Source: CAZFLM01 sp964519955 (GTDB lineage Bacteria; Armatimonadota; Chthonomonadetes; Chthonomonadales; CAJBBX01). Taken from it: a stretch of DNA of 23,458 nt. The translations under genes were made by a program, and so were the position numbers. Below the pieces are notes generated by a model, which was not told where the DNA came from, searched no databases, and saw only the letters and a list, made by a program, of their open reading frames with translations. The stretch is taken from positions 1 to 23,458 of the forward strand of contig CAZFLM010000088.1 of assembly GCA_964519955.1 (NCBI GenBank). Direction: 5' to 3'. Positions 7,447 through 13,861 of this stretch are shown piece after piece (within the stretch, counting starts at the first letter, position 1; every line of letters begins with the position of its first letter).

Positions 7447-8787
7447 GTGTTCGAGAGCCTGTCCGACAAACTGCAGGGGGTGTTCGACCGCCTTCGAGGC
7501 CGCGGACGGCTCACAGAGCAGGATCTAGCCGAAGCGCTGCGCGAAGTGCGCATGGCGCTCCTGGAAGCGGATGTCAACTTCCGGGTGGTGAAGGAGTTCC
7601 TGGCACGTGTGCGGGAGCGGGCAGGCGCCGAGGACGTCATCGGAAACCTGACCGGCGTCCAGAACGTCATTCGCATCGTCCACGCAGAACTGACCGCCAT
7701 GCTGGGCGGGCTGGACACGCGGGTGAACTTCGCGGGCAAGCCGCCGACGGTGCTGATGCTGTGCGGTCTTCAGGGCTCGGGCAAGACGACGACCTGCGCC
7801 AAGCTCGCCTCGTGGATGCGCCGCCAGGGCCGGCAGCCGCTGATGGTGGCGTGCGACGTGTACCGGCCGGCCGCCATCAAGCAGTTGGAGGTCTTGGGCG
7901 AGCAGCTCAAGGTGCCGGTGTTCACGCTCGGCGACAAGGTCGCGCCGCCTCAGATCGCGGCGCAGGCGCTGAAGCATGCCGCGACGCACGGCAACGACGT
8001 GGTCATCCTCGACACGGCCGGGCGGCTGCATATCGACGAAGCGATGATGGCCGAGCTGGAGCAGATCCGCAGAGACATCCAGCCGCACGAGACGCTGCTC
8101 GTCGTCGATGCGATGACCGGCCAGGACGCGGTAAACTTCGCGCAGGAGTTCCACACGCGCCTGAGTTGCACGGGCTTCGTGATGACGAAGCTGGACGGCG
8201 ATGCTCGCGGCGGCGCGGCGCTGTCCATACGCTCGGTGACGAGCGTGCCCGTCAAGTTTGTTGGAGTTGGCGAGAAGCTCGATGCGCTGGAGAGCTTCCA
8301 CCCGGACCGGATGGCCTCACGCATCCTGGGCATGGGTGATGTGCTCTCGCTCATCGAGAAGGCCCAGGAGGCCATCGACACCGAGAAGGCTGCCGAGCTG
8401 GAACAGCGGCTGCGCGCCAACCGGTTCGATCTGAACGACTTCCTGGATCAGATGCAGCAGATGCGCAAGCTCGGGCCGCTGGAGAACATCCTCGGCATGC
8501 TCCCGGGCATGGGCAAGCTGAAAGATGTGCCGATCGACGAGAAGGAACTGGCGCGCAAGGAAGCGATCGTGCGTTCGATGACGATCGCGGAGCGGAGCGA
8601 TCCCTCCCTTCTGAACGCGAGCCGCAAGAGACGCATCGCGGCGGGCAGCGGCGTAGCCGTGCACGATATCAACCAGTTCCTGACCCAGTTCGAGCAGATG
8701 CGCCAGTTGATCAAGCACATGATGGGCACGGGAATGCAGCGGAAGATGAAGAAAGGCCGTCTCCGCTCGCCTTTCCGTGGACGTTAG
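7447..8787 (+). CDS. ffh: Signal recognition particle GTPase Ffh
   Basis: 446 residues, normal length, starting at a GTG that gives the classic N-terminus MFESLSDKLQ. The ribosome site is weak (GAGAAG). The helical N domain covers about residues 1-90. The G domain follows with its P-loop GLQGSGKTTT (107-116), DTAGRL (189-194) and TKLDGDARGG (247-256). The Met-rich M domain runs from about 300, with MQQMRKLGPL, GMLPGMGK and the C-terminal helix FEQMRQLIKHMMG that grips SRP RNA. Ffh binds signal sequences on ribosomes and, with its receptor FtsY, delivers membrane proteins to the Sec translocon. It heads the ribosomal-protein and tRNA-modification run as in many Gram-positive-type genomes. The SRP RNA gene was not found in the window. 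Confidence 0.98.
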   Translation: MFESLSDKLQGVFDRLRGRGRLTEQDLAEALREVRMALLEADVNFRVVKEFLARVRERAGAEDVIGNLTGVQNVIRIVHAELTAMLGGLDTRVNFAGKPPTVLMLCGLQGSGKTTTCAKLASWMRRQGRQPLMVACDVYRPAAIKQLEVLGEQLKVPVFTLGDKVAPPQIAAQALKHAATHGNDVVILDTAGRLHIDEAMMAELEQIRRDIQPHETLLVVDAMTGQDAVNFAQEFHTRLSCTGFVMTKLDGDARGGAALSIRSVTSVPVKFVGVGEKLDALESFHPDRMASRILGMGDVLSLIEKAQEAIDTEKAAELEQRLRANRFDLNDFLDQMQQMRKLGPLENILGMLPGMGKLKDVPIDEKELARKEAIVRSMTIAERSDPSLLNASRKRRIAAGSGVAVHDINQFLTQFEQMRQLIKHMMGTGMQRKMKKGRLRSPFRGR

Positions 8788-8850
8788 CGATCGGCCCTCC
8801 CACCGGAGTCATCCGGACGCCGGGCCACTTTCACGTAGAGGGGACACACC

Positions 8851-9117
8851 TTGGCTGTCAAGATCAGACTACGCCGCATGGGATCGCGCGGCAAACCGTT
8901 TTACCGAATTGTGGTTGCCAACAGCACCAGCCCGCGCGACGGGCGCTTCATCGAGACCATCGGTCACTACGACCCGCGCACCGAGCCGCCGACGATCGTC
9001 GTGAAGGCCGACCGCGCCGCCTATTGGCTCGGCGTGGGCGCGGAGCCGACCGATACCGCCCGCGCGCTCCTCAAGAAGCAGGGCGTCGAGAAGCCCACCA
9101 ACCAGCCGCCCGCGTAG
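8851..9117 (+). CDS. rpsP: 30S ribosomal protein S16
   Basis: 88 residues from a TTG start at 8851 with an AGAGGGGA ribosome site 7-8 bases upstream. No other start fits, since S16 begins AVKIRLRRMGSRGKPFYRIVV here as elsewhere. The core continues with DGRFIETIGHYDP and the AAYWLGVGAEPTDTAR segment. The short tail ends in NQPPA. S16 binds 16S rRNA in the 30S body and is needed for subunit assembly. It lies 63 bases after ffh and is probably on the same transcript. A strong hairpin separates it from khpA, which may lower downstream expression relative to S16. Confidence 0.98.
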   Translation: MAVKIRLRRMGSRGKPFYRIVVANSTSPRDGRFIETIGHYDPRTEPPTIVVKADRAAYWLGVGAEPTDTARALLKKQGVEKPTNQPPA

Positions 9118-9125
9118 GATGGCGA

Positions 9126-9158
9126 ATAGGCCGTGCCCGAACGGGCACGGGGGCCTAT
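9126..9158 (+). promoter_or_regulatory. Strong hairpin between rpsP and khpA
   Basis: ATAGGCC-GTGCCCG (9126-9139), a 2-base loop, then CGGGCAC (9142-9148), a 3-G bulge and GGCCTAT (9152-9158) give a 14-bp stem. It starts 9 bases after the rpsP stop and has no T-run. It may be an attenuator, an RNA-processing site or a 3' stabiliser that lets S16 be made in excess over the enzymes downstream. Confidence 0.6.
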
Positions 9159-9204
9159 CCTACCAACCGATGGCCGTAACTACAGCCGCACAGTGGGAGC
9201 AAGG

Positions 9205-9456
9205 ATGTCGCAGACCACGGGATCGCTCCGCGGGATGATCGCCTACCTGGTCGAAGGCCTGGTGGACGCCCCGGAACAAGTGAAGGTGACTGAGAGCGAG
9301 CGAGACGACTTCGTGACGATCGAGATCAGCGTCGCGCAGCCGGACATCGCCAAGGTCATCGGCCGCCACGGGCGGGTTGCCATCGCGCTGCGAGCAGTGG
9401 CGCGTGCCGTTGCCGAGAAGTCCGGGCAGCGCGTGGCCGTCGACATTCTAGACTGA
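9205..9456 (+). CDS. khpA: KH-domain RNA-binding protein KhpA
   Basis: 83 residues from the ATG at 9205, with GGGAGCAAGG as ribosome site; an upstream in-frame GTG at 9133 lies inside the rpsP-khpA hairpin and is less likely. A single KH domain fills the protein: LVEGLVDAPEQVKV, then ISVAQPDIAKVIGRHGRVA with the GRHG loop that contacts RNA, then a helix (ALRAVARAVAEKSG). In other bacteria KhpA pairs with KhpB (Jag) as a global RNA-binding dimer affecting cell division and envelope growth. The position between rpsP and rimM is the classic one for this family. It ends 5 bases before rimM, so cotranscription is almost certain. Confidence 0.95.
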   Translation: MSQTTGSLRGMIAYLVEGLVDAPEQVKVTESERDDFVTIEISVAQPDIAKVIGRHGRVAIALRAVARAVAEKSGQRVAVDILD

Positions 9457-9461
9457 GCCCT

Positions 9462-9989
9462 ATGCATGACGAGTGGTCGTGGACGATCGGCGTCGTGGTT
9501 GGCCCCTTCGGCATCCGCGGCGAGGCGAAGGTCCGGATCGAGACGGACTTCCCCGACCGGTTCGCCAAGCTGAAGCTCGTCTGCGTCCGCGATGCTGACG
9601 GCTCGGCCCGGCTTCTTCGGGTGGCCGGCGTCCGCATCCACAAGGGGCAGGCGCTCGTGAAGCTGGAGGGCGTGGACCGCATCGAGGACGTCGACGGCTT
9701 GCGAGGGTCCATGCTGCAGGTGCGGCGAGAGGACCTGGTGGAGCTGCCGAGCGATAGCTTCTACGTCAGCGACATCATCGGGTTCACGGTAAGCACTGAG
9801 GACGGCCGGGAGTTGGGCGTTCTCGAAGAGGTCCTGAAGTACCCGGCGCACGATCTTTGGCGCGTCGGCGAGGCGCTGATCCCGGCATCGCGGCCGTTCG
9901 TTCGACAGATGGACGTCGAAGGCCGCCGGATCGTGGTCTCGCTGCCGCCTGGGCTTCTGCCCGGTGACGAGCCGGAAGATGCGCGTTGA
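9462..9989 (+). CDS. rimM: 16S rRNA processing factor RimM
   Basis: 175 residues. The N-terminal RimM domain opens with WTIGVVVGPFGIRGEAKVRI (about 7-26) and contains VRIHKGQALVKLEGVDRIED. The C-terminal PRC-barrel domain starts near residue 97 (SFYVSDIIGFTVSTEDG) and carries LKYPAHDLWRV and ALIPASRPFVRQMD before the final IVVSLPPGLL. RimM binds S19 and helps mature the 3' domain of 16S rRNA in the 30S head. The ATG comes 5 bases after khpA with a poor ribosome site, suggesting translational coupling. Its last 11 bases overlap the trmD start. Confidence 0.97.
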   Translation: MHDEWSWTIGVVVGPFGIRGEAKVRIETDFPDRFAKLKLVCVRDADGSARLLRVAGVRIHKGQALVKLEGVDRIEDVDGLRGSMLQVRREDLVELPSDSFYVSDIIGFTVSTEDGRELGVLEEVLKYPAHDLWRVGEALIPASRPFVRQMDVEGRRIVVSLPPGLLPGDEPEDAR

Positions 9990-10731
9990 CATTCTGACGC
10001 TGTTCCCCGAGATGATCGAAGGAGCGGTGTCGCATAGCATCCTGAAGCGCGCCGCCGAGGCGGGCATCGCCGAGATCCGCGCGGTCGACCTGCGCCCCTA
10101 CGGGCAAGGGCGCCACCGGATCACCGACGACACCCCGGCGGGCGGCGGCGGCGGCATGGTGATGAAGGTGGATCCCATCGCCGATGCCCTGGATGCGCTG
10201 CGGAGCGACGGCGAGTTGGGCCGGGTCATCCTGACCGACCCGCGCGGCCGGGCGTTCACGCAGGCCGTGGCCCGGGAGTTGGCTGCAGAGAGCCGTCTCG
10301 TGTTCATCTGCGGCCACTATGAAGGCGTCGACGAGCGGGTCGGAGCGTTGGTGACCGATTCGTTCTCGTTGGGCGATTTCGTGCTGACGGGGGGCGAGCT
10401 GCCCGCGCTGGTCATGGCCGACGCGGTGATCCGCCTGCTGCCCGGAGCGCTCGGAGCGGAAGACGCGCCGGAGCGCGACAGCTTCGCCGAACCGTTGCTG
10501 GAGTACCCGCAGTACACTCGCCCACGCGAGTACCGCGGACAATCGATACCCGACATCCTGCTCGCCGGCGACCACGCTCGGATCGAGAGGTGGCGCAGGT
10601 GGCATCAGTTGCACGCGACGCGGGAACAGAGACCGGACCTGTGGGCCCAGTTCGAACCGAGCCCGGAGGATCTTCGTCTGCTGGACGCCGGAGAGCCGGC
10701 CGCCCCGTCGACTGAGGGAGATATCAGATGA
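9979..10731 (+). CDS. trmD: tRNA (guanine-N1)-methyltransferase TrmD
   Basis: 250 residues from the ATG at 9979, which gives the family N-terminus MRVDILTLFPEM; a GTG at 9964 would add five residues and fits less well. The SPOUT trefoil-knot signature is intact: PYGQGRHRITDDTPAGGGGG near 40-59, GHYEGVDERV (112-121) and SLGDFVLTGGELPALVMADA (130-149). The base-binding stretch DSF...YPQYTRP and the C-terminal DHARIERWRR follow. TrmD methylates G37 of tRNAs using S-adenosylmethionine and so prevents +1 frameshifting. It overlaps rimM by 11 bases and rplS by four (ATGA), so the three are tightly coupled. Confidence 0.97.
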   Translation: MRVDILTLFPEMIEGAVSHSILKRAAEAGIAEIRAVDLRPYGQGRHRITDDTPAGGGGGMVMKVDPIADALDALRSDGELGRVILTDPRGRAFTQAVARELAAESRLVFICGHYEGVDERVGALVTDSFSLGDFVLTGGELPALVMADAVIRLLPGALGAEDAPERDSFAEPLLEYPQYTRPREYRGQSIPDILLAGDHARIERWRRWHQLHATREQRPDLWAQFEPSPEDLRLLDAGEPAAPSTEGDIR

Positions 10732-11084
10732 GTTCTGTGATCGAAAGCATCGAGCGCGCCCAGCTCAAGGAGAGCGTGCCGACCTTCCGCGCAGGCGACA
10801 CCGTCAAGGTGTACGCCAAAGTCATCGAGGGCGGCAAAGAGCGCATCCAGATGTTCGAGGGCGTCGTCATCGCCCGCCGCGGCACGCTGAGCCGGTCCGC
10901 GTTCACCGTGCGCAAGATCTCTCACCAGATCGGCGTCGAGCGCACCTTCCTGGTGCATTCGCCCCGCATCGACCGCATCGAGGTCACCCGCCGGGGTAAG
11001 GTGCGCCGCGCAAAGCTGTACTACCTGCGCAATGTCATCGGCAAGAAGGCCCGGATCAAGGAAGACCGCTCGGCCGCTCTCTAG
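10728..11084 (+). CDS. rplS: 50S ribosomal protein L19
   Basis: 118 residues, normal length. The start ATG shares bases with the trmD stop (ATGA) and has a GAGGGAG ribosome site inside trmD. Conserved blocks: FRAGDTVKVYAKVIEGGKER, IQMFEGVVIARRG, FTVRKISHQIGVERTF, HSPRIDRIEVTRRGKVRRAK and LYYLRNVIGKKARIKE. L19 sits at the 30S-50S interface of the ribosome. It is the last of the translation genes before the signal peptidases. About 105 bases without a gene follow, containing only a weak GCCGCC/GGCGGC inverted repeat. Confidence 0.98.
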   Translation: MSSVIESIERAQLKESVPTFRAGDTVKVYAKVIEGGKERIQMFEGVVIARRGTLSRSAFTVRKISHQIGVERTFLVHSPRIDRIEVTRRGKVRRAKLYYLRNVIGKKARIKEDRSAAL

Positions 11085-11189
11085 GCCTGCGTCGTCTTTG
11101 GCGCGCCGCCTCGGCTGGGTCCTCCTGCCGGGGCGGCACGCATACCGATCGTCGGGTCCTTCTGTCGCCCGCAGGAATCTACACGCGCC

Positions 11190-11927
11190 ATGCACACCAC
11201 CGAAGTCGGCGCCACCGAGTGGTTGGCCAACCTCAGCATCTCCACGATCGTCCTCACGGCATTCGTGCTGACAGCCATCCGCCTCTTCCTGGTGCCCTAC
11301 AAGCACCCTGCGGCTCGCACGGTGGCCGAACTCGCCGAGTCGCTGATCGTCGCCGGCATCCTCGTCTTTCTGATCATCCGCCCGTTCTTCGTCCAGGCGT
11401 TCTTCATCCCGTCCGAGTCCATGGAACCGACACTCATGGGCCATCCTGCCGGCTTCAGTCCCGGCGGGTCCTACCATGCCGAGGCCATCAACGATCACAT
11501 CTTCGTGAGCAAGCTCGGGTACCGGTTCCACGCCCCGCAGCACGGAGACGTCATCGTGTTCCGGGCCGAGCGGAAGGCCGACATCGAGAACGGCGGGCGT
11601 GACGAGAACATCCTCATCAAGCGTCTCATCGGCACCCCCGGCGACACCATACGTGTGGGGCCCGGCGACGATGGCGCTTGGCACGTCTGGCGGAATGGGA
11701 AGCAGCTCGTCGAGCCCTTCATCAAGGAGCCGATGACCGCGAAGGACCAGGCGCACTACGGCATCGATCGCGACCTGAAGCTGGGGCCCAACGAGCTGTT
11801 CGTGATGGGCGACAACCGCAACAACTCGAACGACAGCCGCTTCTGGGGCACGGTGCCACGCGACCGCGTCATCGGGCGGGCCGTGTTCAAGTTCTGGCCG
11901 CCTGGCCGCTGGGGCATGGTGCGCTAG
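11190..11927 (+). CDS. lepB: Type I signal peptidase, first copy
   Basis: 245 residues. Two hydrophobic segments (about 16-36 and 51-69) anchor it in the inner membrane. The catalytic Ser is in IPSESMEPTL (Ser77) and the catalytic Lys in ENILIKRLIG (Lys144). Box C/D follows as GTPGDTI, and box E as FVMGDNRNNSNDSRFWG (about 204-220). It cuts signal peptides from proteins leaving the Sec or Tat pathway on the outer face of the membrane. The ribosome site is poor (AGGA, about 13 bases away). The start is supported by the paralogue, which begins with the same TTEVGATEWLA. It sits in the usual place after rplS and precedes a closely similar second copy. Confidence 0.96.
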   Translation: MHTTEVGATEWLANLSISTIVLTAFVLTAIRLFLVPYKHPAARTVAELAESLIVAGILVFLIIRPFFVQAFFIPSESMEPTLMGHPAGFSPGGSYHAEAINDHIFVSKLGYRFHAPQHGDVIVFRAERKADIENGGRDENILIKRLIGTPGDTIRVGPGDDGAWHVWRNGKQLVEPFIKEPMTAKDQAHYGIDRDLKLGPNELFVMGDNRNNSNDSRFWGTVPRDRVIGRAVFKFWPPGRWGMVR

Positions 11928-11990
11928 CCGCTGCCGAGAACCACAGGTCGACCGCCGGCGAGGCGGCGTCCACGAGGGACACGACGCACG

Positions 11991-12731
11991 ATGCCCACCA
12001 CCGAAGTAGGCGCCACCGAATGGCTGGCCAGTCTCAGCATCGCGGCGATCGTGCTCGCCGCGGTCGCCATGACGGCGATCCGCCTGTTCCTGCTGCCCAT
12101 GAAGCATCGGGCTGCCAAGGGCATCGCAGAGTTGGCGGAGTCGCTGACTCTGGCGGGCATCCTCGTGTTCCTCCTCGTTCGTCCGTTCGTCGCCCAGGCG
12201 TTCTACGTCCCCTCGGAGTCGATGGAGAACACGCTGCAGGGGCACCCTGACGGGGTGAGCCCCTCCACCGGCGTGGCGCACGGGGGAGCAGTCTACGACC
12301 GCATCTTCGTGAACAAGCTCGCCTACCGGACCGGGAACCCGCAGCGCGGCGACATCATCGTGTTCCGCGCCGAGAAGAAGGCCGACTTCGAGCACAACCA
12401 CCGCGACGAGAACATCCTGATCAAGCGCCTCATCGGCATCGGCGGCGACACCATCCGCGTCCGCACCGCCGACGATGGCGCCGTACACGTGTGGCGCAAC
12501 GGGAAGCAGCTCGACGAGCCGTACGTCCGCGAGCCGATGCTCGTCACCCCCGGAGCGCCCTATGCGGTCAGCGAGGATCTGAAGCTCGGCCCCGACGAGC
12601 TGTTCGTGATGGGCGACAACCGCAACTACTCCAATGACAGCCGGTTCTGGGGCACGGTGCCGCGGAGCCGCGCGATCGGCAAGGCCGTCGTGAGGTTCTG
12701 GCCCATCGGCCGCTGGGGATTGGTGCGCTAG
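11991..12731 (+). CDS. lepB: Type I signal peptidase, second copy
   Basis: 246 residues and a clear paralogue of the gene 63 bases upstream. Counting by eye, the first 82 residues differ at about 23 places, and the catalytic blocks are nearly the same. Catalytic residues are kept: Ser77 in VPSESMENTL and Lys145 in ENILIKRLIG, with FVMGDNRNYSNDSRFWG as box E. Two N-terminal hydrophobic segments match the first copy. The main difference is the stretch after Ser77 (residues ~83-115), where one residue is inserted and the sequence diverges. That region lines the substrate side, so altered cleavage preference is possible but unproven. It ends 2 bases before the RNase HII gene, implying coupled translation. 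Confidence 0.96.
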   Translation: MPTTEVGATEWLASLSIAAIVLAAVAMTAIRLFLLPMKHRAAKGIAELAESLTLAGILVFLLVRPFVAQAFYVPSESMENTLQGHPDGVSPSTGVAHGGAVYDRIFVNKLAYRTGNPQRGDIIVFRAEKKADFEHNHRDENILIKRLIGIGGDTIRVRTADDGAVHVWRNGKQLDEPYVREPMLVTPGAPYAVSEDLKLGPDELFVMGDNRNYSNDSRFWGTVPRSRAIGKAVVRFWPIGRWGLVR

Positions 12732-12733
12732 CA

Positions 12734-13759
12734 ATGGCAAGCAAGCCGGTAGTCGACTGGTGGAAGGAAGAGCGGGCCGCGCGGGAGCGCGGCTTCGATC
12801 TTGTTGGAGGTGTCGACGAGGCCGGCCGCGGCCCGCTCGCCGGCCCGGTGGTGGCGGCCTGCGTCATCCTGCCGCCCGACGCCGACCTGCCCGGCGTGCG
12901 CGACTCGAAGGCGCTCTCCCCTGCCGCGCGAGACAAGATGCTCGACCTGGTGCGCGAGCATGCCCTCGCCATCGGTGTCGGCGGCGCGGAGCCGGAGGAG
13001 ATCGACCGCCTCAACATCCTGCGCGCCACCCACCTCGCCATGCGCCGAGCGATCGAAGCCGCCGCCCCGCGCCCCTCATTCGTCCTCGTCGACGGGCTCC
13101 CGGTGCCCTACCTGCCCGTGCCGCACCAGGCCATCGTGAAGGGCGACGCCAAGAGCCGGTCCATCGCGGCTGCATCCATCGTGGCCAAGGTGACTCGGGA
13201 CCGCGAGTTGGTGGAGCTGGAGGCTCGGTACCCCGGATACGGCTTCGCGCAGCACAAGGGCTACCCCTCGCCCGAGCATCTGGAGGCCCTGCGCCGGCTA
13301 GGCCCCTGCCCCGCCCATCGCCACTCGTACGCCCCGGTCGCGGAGGCCGCCGCGGCGTTGCTCACGGGCCCCGCCCAGCCGGAGCTGCCCTTCGACGCGC
13401 CGGTGCCGGCAGGCATCAGCGGAGAACGCATCGCAGCAAAGCACCTGGAGCTGCATGGCTGGCAGATCCTGGCCACGCGCTACGGCGCCAACGGCGGCGA
13501 GGTAGACATCGTCGCGCGCGAGGGCGAGACCATCGTATTCGCCGAGGTGAAGACGCGCAGGGCGCGGCGCGGCGCATCGCCCGCCGAGGCGGTGGACCGG
13601 AGCAAACGGCGGCGGATCGCGCTCGCCGCGGAGGCATACGCCGCCGAGCACGGGTGCGGGGACGCCGCCTGCCGGTTCGACGTCGTCGAGGTCCTGGTCG
13701 AGCGCAGTGGGCTGTCGACCGTGCGCCTCGTTCGCGACGCGTTCACAGCCGATGAGTAG
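12734..13759 (+). CDS. rnhB: RNase HII fused to a YraN (UPF0102) nuclease-like domain
   Basis: 341 residues, much longer than RNase HII alone. Residues ~1-215 are RNase HII: GGVDEAGRGPLAGPV with Asp28/Glu29, FVLVDGL with Asp120, KGDAKSRSIAAASIVAKVTR with Asp156 just after, and YGFAQHKGYPSPEH. A short Pro-rich linker (PAQPELPFDAPVP) follows. Residues ~227-341 are a YraN domain: GISGERIAAKHLELHGW, then GEVDIVA (Asp258) and FAEVKTR (Glu271, Lys273), a restriction-nuclease-type D...ExK core. RNase HII cuts RNA in RNA-DNA hybrids and removes misplaced ribonucleotides. YraN's role is not settled. rnhB and yraN are usually separate neighbours, so this is a natural fusion. No stop or frame change separates the domains. 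Confidence 0.95.
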   Translation: MASKPVVDWWKEERAARERGFDLVGGVDEAGRGPLAGPVVAACVILPPDADLPGVRDSKALSPAARDKMLDLVREHALAIGVGGAEPEEIDRLNILRATHLAMRRAIEAAAPRPSFVLVDGLPVPYLPVPHQAIVKGDAKSRSIAAASIVAKVTRDRELVELEARYPGYGFAQHKGYPSPEHLEALRRLGPCPAHRHSYAPVAEAAAALLTGPAQPELPFDAPVPAGISGERIAAKHLELHGWQILATRYGANGGEVDIVAREGETIVFAEVKTRRARRGASPAEAVDRSKRRRIALAAEAYAAEHGCGDAACRFDVVEVLVERSGLSTVRLVRDAFTADE

Positions 13760-13811
13760 TACCAATATGCGAAAGTTGTGTGTGGATTCCTGACGGGTGT
13801 GGAACGATCCC

Positions 13812-13827
13812 CTACGCACTCGCGTAG
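13812..13827. promoter_or_regulatory. Short palindrome upstream of the GGDEF/HD-GYP gene
   Basis: CTACGC-ACTC-GCGTAG, a 6-bp inverted repeat 35 bases before the chosen ATG. It could be a regulator binding site or a small leader hairpin. If an upstream GTG (13778 or 13799) is the true start, it is coding. Confidence 0.3.
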
Positions 13828-13861
13828 CACCGGGCCCAAGCACGGTCCGAGGATCGCAGCC

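Noticed and set aside
10605..12740. 711-codon minus-strand open frame opposite rplS and both lepB genes
   Set aside because: It is antisense to well-identified genes, His/Asp/Ala-rich, and has no recognisable domains or ribosome site. It is a by-product of high GC codon use.
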